The notes under the pieces were generated by a model. It made no database searches and was not told the DNA's origin. It saw only the letters and a list, made by a program, of their open reading frames with translations. The position numbers were made by a program, and so were the translations under genes. A stretch of 64,000 bases of DNA from Notospermus geniculatus. Lineage: Eukaryota > Nemertea > Pilidiophora > Heteronemertea > Lineidae. Shown piece by piece: positions 21,651 through 32,544 of the stretch (position 1 is the stretch's first letter; every line of letters begins with the position of its first letter). The DNA is taken from positions 1,842 to 65,841 of the forward strand of contig NMRB01002278.1 in NCBI GenBank assembly GCA_002633025.1. The letters are read 5' to 3'.

Positions 21651-21760
21651 TCTCGGCAGCTGGCTCTCAGTCTGATCTCAGTAATGCGACCACCCCGCTA
21701 ACACGACCACTTGAGCAACATCCCGTCGGTGGTCGTGTTACCGGGGTTCCACTGAATTTG
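21651..21760. mobile_element. pogo/Tigger-like terminus
   Basis: The complement of 21736-21760 reads CAGTGGAACCCCGGTAACAC, followed by GACCACC. GCGACCACC..AACACGACCACTTG lies nearby in the same orientation. It is a solo end or fragment. Confidence 0.45.
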
Positions 21761-21945
21761 GCGCTCGGTCTTTCAACTCGCTATTTCCAGAAAGGGCATG
21801 AACATACATGTAGGTCCTTTTTTGCCACTTCCTCCCTCTGGTGGTCCATGATGTTTATATTGTGGACTTTTCTGAACACATCGGCCAGTAGCCTACCATG
21901 GATATTTGTATCCAGTATTTATGATTTTAGCTCACCTTGGGAAGG

Positions 21946-22007
21946 ATTGAGGAGCCTGATGGCCTAGTGGTTATCACGTCCCCGTATTTAGCGGGGGGGG
22001 GGGGGGG
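21946..22007 (+). mobile_element. SINE-1 head cut by the assembly gap
   Basis: GAGGAGCCTGATGGCCTAG and GTGGTTATCACGTCC match the SINE-1 head. The sequence runs into a G-run and then the gap; the G-run is probably low-quality sequence. Confidence 0.85.
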
Positions 22008-22344
22008 NNNNNNNNNNNNNNNNNNNNNNNNNNNNNNNNNNNNNNNNNNNNNNNNNNNNNNNNNNNNNNNNNNNNNNNNNNNNNNNNNNNNNNNNNNNNN
22101 NNNNNNNNNNNNNNNNNNNNNNNNNNNNNNNNNNNNNNNNNNNNNNNNNNNNNNNNNNNNNNNNNNNNNNNNNNNNNNNNNNNNNNNNNNNNNNNNNNNN
22201 NNNNNNNNNNNNNNNNNNNNNNNNNNNNNNNNNNNNNNNNNNNNNNNNNNNNNNNNNNNNNNNNNNNNNNNNNNNNNNNNNNNNNNNNNNNNNNNNNNNN
22301 NNNNNNNNNNNNNNNNNNNNNNNNNNNNNNNNNNNNNNNNNNNN
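22008..22344. other. assembly gap (337 N)
   Basis: A run of N. The translations that span it are meaningless. Confidence 1.
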
Positions 22345-23640
22345 ATTTTTAGCTCACCTGTGGTGAGCTTATACAATGGTTGTGTGTCCGTCGTCCGTCG
22401 TCGTCTGTCGTCGTCCGTCGTCGTTGTCCGTTAGCAGGGCACGTTTCGTAACCGCTGGAGCTATTGATCTGAAACTTGGTACATATACACCCCTAGGTCA
22501 GATGACCTACGACACTAAGTTTCGGTCCGATTCGATTCTTGGCTTGGCCACCAGGTGGCTAAAACCGAAAACACAAAAAGAAAAAAGTGCAATAACTCCT
22601 GAACTAATGACAGGATCATCTCCAAATTTTTATCATAGGTGTATCTAATGAGGATACATAACATATATAACGGGTTTTTGATTTGACCTACTTTTCAAGG
22701 TCACAGAGGTCAAAGTTCAAAATTTTTCCTTTTGGTGGCACGTTTCGTAACCGTGGGCGCTATTGACCTGAAACTTGGTACATATATACCCCAATGTTAG
22801 ATGACCTACTACACCAAGTTTCGGTCCGATTTGACTCTTAGCTTGGCCACCAGGTGTCAGAAACTCAAAACACGAAAAGTGCAATAACTCCTGAACTAAT
22901 GACTGGATCACCTCCAAATTTTTATCACAGGTGAATCTGCTGAGGGTACATTACATATATAAAGGATTTTTGGTTTGACCTACTTTTCAAGGTCACAGAG
23001 GTCAAAGTTCAAAATTTTGCCTTTTGGTGGCACGTTTCGCAAGTGCTTGGGCTATTGACCTGAAACTTGGTGCGTATACACCCCTATGCCAGATGACCTA
23101 TGACAGCAAGTTTCGGTCCGATTCGATTCTTGGCTTGGCCACTAGGTGGCCAAAACCAAAGCTCAAAGCCTAGTAACTCCTGGGCTGGGTTGCACAAAAC
23201 TCATGTTAGCGCTAACATGATGTTAGCGCTAACATCATGTTAAATGACGTAAAATGACAATGGATTTTGACGTCATCTAACATAAAAGTTAGCGTAACAC
23301 CATGTTAGCGCTAACATGAGTTTTGTGCAACCGGCCCCTGAACTGTTACTGGATTGTTTCTAATTTTTGGTCAGATGTGTATCTAATGAGGATACATGAC
23401 ATTATGCAAAGAGTTTTTGATTTGACCTACTTTTTACAGTCACAGAGGTCAAGTTCCAAATATTGCCATTTTAGTGGCATGTTTCATGGCTATATGGCCC
23501 TATTCTAACATGGTGTGATCATCTATGTGTACTCTAGATCAAATTTTTGTCCAATTGGAATGCAGTTAGTGGTTATCAGGCCGTCTTGGGAAATCGACTT
23601 TGGCATATGTCATAAAATCTCAAGCTAGAATGTTTTGACC
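22345..23640. mobile_element. hairpin-ended element, TTTTTAGC type, copy 2, with ~300-bp internal tandem repeats
   Basis: The start TTTTTAGCTCACCTGTGG TGAGCT forms a terminal hairpin, followed by GTCCGTCGTC repeats. Units start with GCACGTTTCGTAACCG at 22439, GCACGTTTCGTAACCG at 22739, GCACGTTTCGCAAG at 23031 and GCATGTTTCATGG at 23477. Each includes GAAACTTGGT, GGCCACCAGGTGG and AAGGTCACAGAGGTCAA. The third unit holds a 156-bp MITE. The right end is not recognised. Confidence 0.75.
23183..23336. mobile_element. palindromic TTAGCGCTAA MITE, copy 1
   Basis: GGCTGGGTTGCACAAAACTC and the complementary right end flank repeated TGTTAGCGCTAACA palindromes. The neighbouring ~300-bp units lack it. 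CCTG lies at both junctions, a possible TSD. Copy 2 is at 63428-63585. Confidence 0.92.
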
Positions 23641-23782
23641 TTGAAATTTTGACCGTAATCATGACCCTGGAACTCAGGCCTGGAGCATTTCGATTTTACA
23701 TTTGTCATTTGTTCTTCTGGTACGTTCACACAGGTGAGCACATGGTCCATGGACCATTTCATTCTGTGTGTAAGCGAACTGG

Positions 23783-24243
23783 GGCTGAAGGGGTTTTTGG
23801 ATCCTGGGTACACAAAAAGTGTACCCAGGTTCGATGTCGTCAAGTGAAATTGTACCCTGGGTCATTTTCATGTTACAAACTGTACCCAGGTTCTGATTTA
23901 GAGACCCAGGCATGAGCTCATTCTCAAGATCCCGATGGACACGTGAATTAAGGTTGGTGCCATGATCCTCCACCAGGTGGTACTGTTGCCATGTCACATG
24001 ATCAGACACACCCATCATGGCCATGCACACATGACACATGCACACGTACATGGGAATGATAACCTTGTGCCTAAGTCTCTAAATCAGAACCTGGGTGCAG
24101 TTTGTAACAAGAAAGTGGACCCAGGGTACAATTTCACTTGATGACATCGAACCTGCGAACACTTTATGTGTACCCAGGGTACATTTTATGTGTACCCAGG
24201 GTACATTTTATGTGTACCCAGGATGACAATAACCCCGTCAGCC
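23783..24243. mobile_element. foldback element with GTGTACCCAGG repeats
   Basis: Arms of roughly 150 bp (GGCTGA.GGGGTT, ATCCTGGGTACACA, TTCGATGTC, CAAGTGAAATTGTACCCTGG, AGGTTCTGATTTAGAGAC) are inverted around a ~170-bp loop. The right arm has an extra tandem expansion of ATGTGTACCCAGGGTACATT, so the arms differ in length. Confidence 0.92.
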
Positions 24244-24476
24244 AAACTAGGGTTAAATCAATGAAAATGTGATCAAGTTTCATTAGATTCCTACAATTTC
24301 ATTCGTTCGCGTACAGCAGGGAAGTAGCCTGCCGGAGGTCTCCACTCTAAGATCCCCATGGTACTTATCAGTTTCTTCAGCTAGGTTTTTGAGTTGTTCT
24401 TATGTTTGTGGAGTGAAATTCTCATCAGAACATTGGAGGTCAGCGAAGGAAACAGGTGTTTGCAGATCCGAGCTAT

Positions 24477-24860
24477 GTTGGCAGGTGGTTTTCAAATATT
24501 GAGGAGTTTGTGATAATGTCAGATTCGGGTTTGCAGGTGATTTTCAGAAAGTTGGACATTTTTTATGACGTCGGATCTGACGTCATGTTCTGTTAGTGTT
24601 GGCAGGTGGTTTTCAAATATTGAGGAGTTTGTGATGATGCCAGATTCATGTTTGCAGGTGATTTTCAGAAAGTTGGACATTTTTGATGACGTTGGATCCA
24701 ACGTCATGTTCTGCTGGCAGCTGGTTTTCAAATATTGAGAAGTTTGTGATAATGTCAGATCCATGTTTGCAGGTGATTTTCAGAAAGTTGGACATTTTTG
24801 ATGACGTCAGATCCGAACTCGTGTTTGCAGGTGGTTTTCAGAAATGAGGAAGTTGACGTC
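24477..24860. repeat. ~121-bp tandem array
   Basis: At least three units. Each has GGCAGGTGGTTTTCAAATAT, GTTTGCAGGTGATTTTCAG, AAAGTTGGACATTTTTGATG and an ATGACGT palindrome region (GACGTCGGATCTGACGTC in the first). Confidence 0.92.
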
Positions 24861-25464
24861 AGATGGATCAATTTGCGATGACATTCTTTCTATTCTCAGA
24901 AGTTAATCGACATCAGAAGGAACTGGAATGGATAAAAAATTGAACTTATGATCTGTCAGAAATGCTTATAATTTCGCCTGGGAATGGCGGCCGAACACAA
25001 ATTCTAATTTTGCGTTGGAAATAGCTCACAACAAATCATTTGGAGTTAGTGCTTGTCGAGGGAAATTCAAGTCACCATGATTTAATGCCACATTGAAAGC
25101 ATTTTGAGACAGAGCTGGACATAACTCTGAAAATTGTAATGGAAAACTTAAAAAACTGTATGCTTTGTGATATGTTCGTTGTTATGGAGTATTTTCGTTA
25201 CGATGCCTGTGGAATACCTACTTGTCGGTCGTCGTGACCGCACGAGCTGCAACCCTGGCGGGTGAGGATGTGACCCTTCTGTCCGCCATGTCACAGGATC
25301 AACTACATTTATTGTGTAGATGTGGCATTGGCGGCTGTTTTCTTACACTGTGAGTATACCTTTTACTTTGTGTCAGTTTCAGGTTGAAGAAATTAACACT
25401 TTATCACGGATGATTGGTTTACTTTATGATATGGTTCTCTGTAGGATTTTATATTGAAGATATA
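24861..25464. other. unassigned DNA
   Basis: No recognised feature. Confidence 0.4.
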
Positions 25465-25810
25465 GGCCTTTTTAAACAGGGGGCAATCGAGGAAGCCTAC
25501 CTCCACCCTTCTTGGTGGGTTTGCTTCAGGAAGGATTGATCACTTTTACACGGTGCGGGTTCGGTAACCGGCGTCGAAATCCAGTTTGAGGTTGGTTCTG
25601 AGGCCGGTAGAGGTTGGTTCGCTTTTACACGAGAGAATAGCTGGCCTGCACCTACCTCCACCTTCTCCAATGTCCCGAGACTCGCGCGGCAAACTGAACT
25701 GGCCTGAGGGAGGTGGAGGTCAGTTGTTTCGCTTTTACCCAGGGAAAAATAAACGAACCCTCCTTGACCCAGTCTCGATCCGGAATGCACCCGCACCGTG
25801 TAAAAAGGCG
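25465..25810. mobile_element. MITE with GCCTTTTTA..AC ends
   Basis: GGCCTTTTTAAACAGGGGG at the left pairs with the complement of CGCCTTTTTACACGGTGCGG at the right. An additional copy of TTTTACACGGTGCGGGTTCG sits inside at 25553, which may mark an internal duplication or a nested element. Confidence 0.68.
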
Positions 25811-27085
25811 TAACATTACAAGGACCAGCATGCTGCTGTTGTAGTTTTCAGCTGTTAACCCTTAAAGCTCCCTACAGCAGCACACCAGGCGAGAACAAGC
25901 AATCTTTAGTCACCACCAACATGACCGATCTTCTTGCCAGCCACCGTAATACATGTAGACAAGGCGATGCCAGTTTTGGTATTGTTTGATATGGGTGAAC
26001 ATCACTGGCACACGACTGTTAGGAAGGGAATTTGCTATAGAGGCGTCACCTTTCGGAGAACGGCCACAACATAGGGAAAGCCCTCCTAAAAATAGTACGG
26101 TGACGCAGCCAAATCGGCGTAGTCGACGCCTACCTCCACAGCAAAGCCAATAGAATATTATTGACGACCGGAAGAAGTCAATCTGGGCATGCGCAGGAGG
26201 CATCTACTGTAAATTTATCACACTTCAAATGCATTTTTTGCAGTCATCAGATCGAACTTCCGATTACCAATAGGCTCAAATTGCTCTAAACATGTTTATC
26301 TATTGCAAGACGTTGACATTATTTTGATTTTATAATACTCGGCTGAGAAAAAATGCAATCTTCGGCACAAAATTCCGGCAGTTTAGCTCGGAAGCATGAG
26401 AGTCGATGCAATTTACTGAATTTACTGAATCTTGGAATAAGATCGCCGAACAATATTAACGTTATCATGGAGAAGGGAATTCCCGCTGCATATAAACATT
26501 GTGGTATAGCCGATAGCTGTCACAGGTTTTACCAAATCCTTTCGCCCAAAATACCTATGTTTAAAACTTCTTTGTCTTCAAACCATTGTTTGCCATATTT
26601 GGTAGGAACCAAATAGTTGTATTGTACGAACGTCTCGTTAATACTGTGGTTTCCTTGTCGACGTGCATGGCTTAATGTGTCAGGGAATTCCTATTATGTT
26701 CCAAATAGGGTACCAACCAATCAAATTTCGTTCCGGACCTTTTCCACTACATGCATTGACTTCTAACAGTCGTGGGCAAGGAGATTCCACTCACCGCTGT
26801 CAGCGCACACCTGGCATCAACACCGATTAATGCTCAGTGGTGAGCGATCACGTGCGCTTGTGCTTGCAGTCGCCTTCTGTGCGCGCTGCTGGCTATGGAG
26901 TCAGACGCGACAGTCATCGACTTAGAAAAACAAAAAACTTAAAAAGCTAAAAACGTGATGAGCGATTGGTGTACCATCTTAGTGTGGGTTAAATAGTGGG
27001 CTGGAAGAGTTGTCCCCATTTGGCAAGAAATCTGTTTAATCTAGTGGCAAATAACTCGCTGTATGATCAGTCCGATCGCAAATTT
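25811..27085. other. unassigned DNA
   Basis: About 1.3 kb without a recognised repeat or gene. The 87- and 97-codon frames show no family signature. Confidence 0.4.
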
Positions 27086-27089
27086 TAAA

Positions 27090-27230
27090 TATACATTCAC
27101 TGTCAGTAATCCAAGGTACAAAAAGCACAAAATTGACACACTAAATGATAATAAACAAGAAGTCAATCTCCAGAATTCACGAATTTTCGACCCCAACCGG
27201 GGTCTTTTTCAAGTGGAACTTTACAATCTG
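27090..27230 (+). repeat. dispersed repeat with CCCCAACCGGGG hairpin, copy 1
   Basis: It contains AGCACAAAATTGACACACT, AAATGATAATAAACA, TTTTCGACCCCAACCGGGGT and a following CTTTTTCAAGTGG. The same order occurs at 47968-48075 and, inverted, near 37383-37480. Confidence 0.75.
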
Positions 27231-28030
27231 AAACTCTAGAAAAGACTGTCAGTAAAATGTAGCACTGTCAGTAAAATGTAGTAGTTTCCATGTTTTTTGC
27301 CCAAAATATCCAACAAAAATCATGGGCAAGAACGAACGACTGTTCTGGTTGCTAAAAATTTCTTGTAGAATTCGATGTAGGACAAACATTTGTTGAGCGA
27401 TCGCGATGCCATCTGAGAACAAGTGGCAAAACTCAGAACTTTTTTTGACCATTGTCAACTGCCATGAACATGCTTGAATATATCTTGCAGCCAAATATAA
27501 AGTGGATGACCGTTCGGTGGCCGCCACCATTGGAAATTCTTGTACAAACCCAATGGCTACAAAATCAGCTTCTTTTCCAGCCGAGGTTGGACCCGATGTT
27601 GCCGGTTCTTGATGAGATCTTTCCTCCATCGCTATGTAAACCCACGACCAGGAAACAATGTAACTTTATCAGAACAGAAATTAGCCACTTTATCAGATCA
27701 CACCCCAATATGATGGGAAACGTAGTGATACGGAAAATGAGATAAGCTTTTAATCTATGGCGGCGGTTGTGGAACGTGCCGTTGGTTCACCAGCGTGTCT
27801 TTTCGTAGTGAATCCGTGATAAATGGCGTATTTGATGTGGCTTTGATGGCCAACTTGAGCTGATGTTCCTCGTGTTAAATTAAGTGGAAGATGTGTAGAT
27901 GAAGTTATTTTTCTGGTCGTAAGAGGTCAATGACTCAAAGGCAATTGTCCTCAGTGGGAGCAGCGTTCGACATCGATCGTTTTGGATCAAAATATTATTT
28001 CAGGAATGCAAGCGCCAACTCGGGGCGTTA
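27231..28030. other. unassigned DNA
   Basis: CTGTCAGTAAAATGTAG occurs twice at 27247-27282. Nothing else is recognised. Confidence 0.4.
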
Positions 28031-28050
28031 AGCAGGCCTCTCACGAGGGC

Positions 28051-28081
28051 GGTTCAGCACGGTTCAAAACCGTGCTGAACC
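28051..28081. repeat. 31-bp perfect hairpin
   Basis: GGTTCAGCACGGTT is followed by a 3-nt loop (CAA) and its exact complement. Imperfect pairing continues outward through GCCTCTCACGAGGGC, so it may be one end of an unrecognised element. Confidence 0.9.
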
Positions 28082-28456
28082 TCAATGACACCGCCTAGAC
28101 ACCGTGAGGGTGTTCGCCATTGACTGCCACCTTGATTTTGGATCCACAGGATTTTCAAAATGTTTGAAATTTTCACGGCGGTTCTCAAAAATAGGAATCA
28201 CCGAGTTGTTACCTTTCACAACCCTTCAGAACCGCTGAAAAAAATGGCTACCGTGTTGTTGCTCCCCAACACCTTGTGACTTCACAAGGTTGCAAGGGGG
28301 CAATTTCCACCGCCCCCAATCGCTCCTGCAGTATTTTCCGCGTCGAGTCACCTGCCGCGTGAGGATACCGGCATATCTGTCACAATTTGAATGACATGAA
28401 TGATGTCACTTCGCTTAAATCATGACCACCACAAGCAACCGCATCGTGCTGTGTTA

Positions 28457-28782
28457 AAGGGCATCTAGAGGCAGCTTTTTAGTGTATATTAGAGAGCTTC
28501 TGCACCAACCCGGTTAGGCTCTACAACGACGTTTATCTATTGTGTGAGTGCACCCAAACAATAGATAAACGTAGTCGTATGGCCTAACCGGGCGGGTGCA
28601 GCTCTCTATTAATATGATTACTAATACACAATTGTTGCCAACTAGGGCATCAGGTTTGAAGTAAAATTTCATCAGTGTCAACATTTGATGCACAGTTCAT
28701 GAGTTCGTGGTTACTAGCGCCACCTGTAGTGTAGTGGCAGTACTGTTAGTAGCCCAATAGCGAGCTGCCTCTAGAGGCCCTT
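28457..28782. mobile_element. MITE family B, second nesting layer
   Basis: The ends AAGGGCATCTAGAGGCAGCT and the complement of AAGGGCCTCTAGAGGCAGCT differ at one position. It splits MITE A and itself contains a hairpin element at 28491-28608. Confidence 0.92.
28491..28608. mobile_element. MITE family C hairpin, innermost layer
   Basis: The arms of about 50 bp (AGAGAGCTTCTGCACC, CGGTTAGGC, GTTTATCTATTGT) surround a 14-nt loop, GTGAGTGCACCCAA. A second copy at 57161-57282 has the same loop, so both derive from one source. Confidence 0.93.
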
Positions 28783-28870
28783 GTTTAAAACAGACACCGC
28801 TTGGCGATTTTTTTCAACGCATCGCAGCACATCGTACCGCGCCGCCAGTGTGAACAAGGCTTTACATGTT

Positions 28871-29540
28871 TGATGTAAGCCACAGTGTCGTGATTGTTCC
28901 TTTGTCACGAAAATGATACGCTATCAGTAGTATGATCAAGAGATATCATATGAAGCTTGTGTCCTAAGCCAACATCTTCCTTCTTCTGTCCTTGGCCTCC
29001 ACAATATTTTCTTTGTAAATATGACATTTTGATTATAGATCATTTGACCTTATTTCACCACCATGTGCTGTATTCCCCTCCTGATGCTGTGGAGACCTTA
29101 CTATTTTATCTGGTCATATCAATCGGAGTTGATGGATGATCTGATAAGAGAATTTATCTTCCACTTCTGATGTAAAAGTTGGCTTGGATACACGTCATGG
29201 AAAAGCATCATGAATGTAACATGTGTTCTGTGAGGACTGCGTGTGCATGGATGCAGTGATGACCCTTGTGTACATTTTCAGAGAGGACGGAGACTGACAT
29301 TGGTGTATACATATCTAGGATTTCCGAAGGGCACGGTGCAAACTTTGTGAAAAGGGAACTTCAACCTAGAAAAGGGCACTTTTTATTCGCGACATTTCTG
29401 CTAACGGAATTTGAGAGGCTTGTCAGTTAAAAATGTCTTTATAACAGCCAATTTAAGGCAGTTTCTAAGGTGATACGACCAAAAGGGACCATGGCAGAGG
29501 GTCTGGGAGGTACTAAAACCTAAAAAAGAAAAAAAAATTT
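28871..29540. other. unassigned DNA
   Basis: No recognised feature. Confidence 0.4.
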
Positions 29541-29544
29541 TTTT

Positions 29545-29630
29545 TAGGGGCACAGCGGCGCCCTAGGGGGTTAAAAAAGGGCACAGCGGCGCCCCCTTTT
29601 GGCGGCACGGCACACCACCGCTCTAAAATG
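29545..29630. repeat. short duplicated GGGCACAGCGGCGCCC motif
   Basis: GGGGCACAGCGGCGCCCT and GGGCACAGCGGCGCCCCC occur 33 bp apart. It may be a decayed transposon terminus. Confidence 0.45.
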
Positions 29631-30049
29631 GCCTAGATATAACCCTGGTATATCATTCAGCTCCCCATTTCTATGCACCACTTTGGAAAAGTGATCTTTT
29701 CGTCCCAAGGTGATCCACGACATTGTGACGTGAAATTTTCCATGCTCTCTCCCTGAATCAACCTCATATGAACGATTATGGCCCAGACATGGAGCATTAT
29801 GACGGGAGCAACTTTCTTTTCATTCATTTTCTGCGGATCTTTTTCGATTTCCATTCATCCTGAGCCTCGTTACTGCTAATCATAGGCCTTGAGTGGTCAC
29901 AACAATTTAGTCGCCTCCCNAAAACGCCGGTTAACAATGCCCCCCCCCCCCACTCGTGGGTCAACCATACCACATGCTCGTTCCAATTTTCGCGGGAAAA
30001 GGGGTCATTTTCGGCAGCACTGTTCGGGAAAAAATTCCTGAAAAACACT

Positions 30050-30360
30050 TAAAATAGGGGTACCGTACTTTGAATGACTTTTCTCCTGAAAAATTCTTTA
30101 AAAGGGGGCAAATTAGGTTCTCTTCCCGAAAGAATAATAAAAAGGGCTATGAAAATCATATTCTCAATGAAAAAGCTTGTAAAAAAGGGGTGAAAATCCC
30201 TTGGTTCCTTCAAAATTAGGGTGTCTAATTCATGAAAAATCCCAAAAAAGGGTGAAAATATCTTGGTTCCTTCCATTAGGGAGTCGAATTGGATGAAAAA
30301 AGCCCGCAGAAAGGGGTGGAAAATTTCCCTTCGTTCTTTCCATAAGGGGGTCCTTTTCAA
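30050..30360. repeat. ~70-bp degenerate tandem repeat
   Basis: About four units, each with AATGAAAAA, AAAAAAGGGGTGAAAAT, CTTGGTTCCTTC and a TTAGGG.GTC stretch. The 131-codon reverse frame with repeated aromatic motifs is produced by the repeat. An ambiguous base lies at 29920 and a C-run near 29940. Confidence 0.8.
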
Positions 30361-31090
30361 ACTCAGGAACAAGCATATGTGTACCCTAAAATTAAGGAGT
30401 GGGGTGGCCAGGAGTTGCCTACTAAACCTGTGTTTACCGAACACCTGGAATGCGGAAGCGGTTTATGCTATGCATTTTCGCATGCAACATATCACTTCCG
30501 TATCCTGTATACCGCATTCCGTCAGCTGTACTGCTTCTTGTAGGCCTGAGCTGCCACAACACTTTGGCGAACTTCTTTGCTTACTGCTACTCTCAGGGCT
30601 GAGCCCACACAACAATTCGGGGACCCTCCTTGCTTCTGGTAATGCATAGGCTTCGAGTTGCCACAACTCGCTGGTGTCCTTTCTCTCTGCAGTCTTGAGC
30701 AACCACAAAAACCTTCGGTGGCCTAAAGTGCAAAAATGAACCATCAAGTTGAACCTCAGCCATCAAATGTAAATGAGAGGATCGTTGGATTTGCCCTCAG
30801 CACCTTTACTGCCACAACGGTAACTGATGATGATCATCATCATAATTGGGAAGATGGCCTCCAGAGCTGGTACTGCATCTGAGGATATCAATTAAGGATT
30901 CATTATATGTATCACACGCTGAAGGGCGAAGCTGTTGATGATGGTTCATTGGGGCTGTTGAATGAGTCTTGTAGATTACCCGGTCCCAACATAGCTCATG
31001 GAGAAAGGGACTGGTATTGGGCGGCCATACTTGGCAGAAAGCTGCCAGGTTATGTCATTACAGAAGATGCTCAGCTCAGTACTGAGAAAT
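30361..31090. other. unassigned DNA
   Basis: GGAATGCGGAAGCGG near 30448 and CCGCATTCCGTCAG near 30511 are an inverted pair, possibly a small decayed MITE. Nothing else is recognised. Confidence 0.35.
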
Positions 31091-31104
31091 AGATTACTTA
31101 CCTC

Positions 31105-31195
31105 ACATCCGAAAATAGCTAGCCAATCAACTGTGGCGTTACATCAGGCAATACAAAAAGAGCAAGCCAATCAACTGCGACGTTACATCACGCAA
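31105..31195. repeat. 44-bp imperfect tandem duplication
   Basis: AGCCAATCAACTGTGGCGTT plus ACATCAGGCAATAC is repeated as AGCCAATCAACTGCGACGTT plus ACATCACGCAATAC. Confidence 0.85.
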
Positions 31196-31199
31196 TACC

Positions 31200-31840
31200 G
31201 GTCCCTTATCCGTTAGCGGTGTTGGGACTGGGAACCAGTCTAAGTGGCCTGTGTCACAAGACTGGTGTAGGCCCTTCTATATTGTCCACCACACGGTATA
31301 TTATGGACACAGCACTTTGAATTTGGAATAGGTGATGCCGATCTGGCCCGTTTCAGTGTTCATATGCACCCGCTTGTCATTCTCTGTGGATGGTAGGCCT
31401 ACTACATGTACGCCCCCCAAAAAGGCACATATTCACTCCTCTGTGCTTTTGAGCGTGAGGCTTATGAAAATGATAGTTTATGATAATGAACCTAATTCGT
31501 TCAGCACTAGATGCAAAAATGCCTCTAAAATGTACCCTATCTGCAGTAGAGCATGTAGTTCTCTATATTTGCAACGTAAAGAAACTTGTGCACCGTTGGG
31601 AGTTGTCACTCCACAGGTTCTCAAGATTGTAATCTTCTCACCACAGGTAATACTTCACATTTCGAGTGAAAGGAACATCAGTAAGAGATTGAACAACTCC
31701 AAACAATGCATTTGGTTGTAAAAAGCTGCGGGTTATCTTGAAAACTTGAAATTTGTACAGTTAACTGAACAGGTGTTACTTAGTGGGTGACTGAATTCTG
31801 TGGCATAGGTTCATGCATTTTTCAAGCAGGGCAGCCTCTA
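31200..31840. other. unassigned DNA
   Basis: A 129-codon frame (31332-31721) has no recognised domain. Confidence 0.4.
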
Positions 31841-31848
31841 GTACTGCA

Positions 31849-31957
31849 GGGCCCGTATGCATAAAGGTGGAATAAGCTTATTCCAGGTATAGCTTCACGT
31901 TATAACGTTAGGTTATACCTGGAATAGGCTTATTCCACCTTTATGCATACGGGCCCT
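31849..31957. mobile_element. 109-bp hairpin MITE in the terminus of another element
   Basis: GGGCCCGTATGCATAAAGG begins both arms, which continue through TGGAATAAGC and TTATTCCAGGTATA. The arms are almost perfect. It separates the outer element's terminal bases from GGGGTTTAGATAA. Confidence 0.9.
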
Positions 31958-32032
31958 GGGGTTTAGATAACGTGCGTATTTGCGTAAATACGCAACTCTT
32001 GTTGGAAAACACGCAAGTGAAATCTTGCATAA

Positions 32033-32162
32033 GGCTTCCTTTACATCGAAGTATACGGTATACGAAAACGCCGGTTTACAATGGCTTCACGGTGGTGAAT
32101 CCTCGGAATGCCTTTGTTAACTGGTGTTTTCGTATACCGAATACTTCTATGTAAGGGAAGCC
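32033..32162. mobile_element. 130-bp MITE with TAA target duplication
   Basis: GGCTTCC(T/C)TTACAT and GTAT(A/T)CGGTATACGAAAAC make near-perfect arms. TAA lies at 32030-32032 and 32163-32165. The homologous segment near 18630 (complement GCATAAAACG) is the empty site. The 3-bp TAA duplication fits PIF/Harbinger. Confidence 0.92.
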
Positions 32163-32544
32163 TAAAGCGTAACATACGCATGTCAAAAAAGCCCCAGATG
32201 CGTACCATATGCACTATGATACTTTATGATCCGTCAGATACGCAAGAAATTGAAAACTGCCTTGCTTATAAGCGCGAATAAATTTCAAAAACGCGATGAG
32301 ATTGCCGCCACGGCCGCCATTTGCAATACATGGCCGCCATTTACAGTCTTTCCAGGTCTCACTGCACAGTTTTTGGTAGGGTCTCCATGGTCTCACTATA
32401 CAGTTTACGGCGTATCCTGCTCTGGTGGTGCTGGGCATGCGTAAAATACGCCACTTTACAGGGGCCAGGAGAGTAGTGTACGCACTCACTATATGCAAGA
32501 TGAGTACAGTACTACTGTCTTAAAAAAATTATCTAAACCCCTGG

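Larger units (their letters stand above)
28280..28870. mobile_element. MITE family A, copy 2, host of two nested elements
   Basis: In reverse orientation to copy 1 (656-910), it keeps CTCCTGCAGTATTTT, AATGATGTCA and CTTGGCGATTTTTTTCAACG, then ends CCAGTGTGAACAAGG. The 326 bp at 28457-28782 interrupt it. The left end is degenerate. Confidence 0.85.
31847..32543. mobile_element. CAGGGGTTTAGATAA element hosting two nested MITEs
   Basis: The ends CAGGGGTTTAGATAA (left, interrupted after its first bases) and TTATCTAAACCCCTG (right) are inverted repeats. GTACTG flanks both sides (31841-31846 and 32544-32549). The interior is homologous, in reverse, to 18470-18706. A hairpin MITE sits within the first bases of its left end, and another at 32033-32162. 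Confidence 0.85.

Noticed and set aside
21927-22434. 149- and 165-codon frames across the gap
   Set aside because: They are almost entirely N-derived X residues.
29290-29630. hAT-like end with GGGCACAGCGGCGCC
   Set aside because: Only a short duplicated motif is present, without an inverted partner or TSD.
30049-30444. 131-codon reverse frame rich in aromatic residues, membrane-protein-like
   Set aside because: The periodic pattern follows the ~70-bp tandem repeat beneath it.
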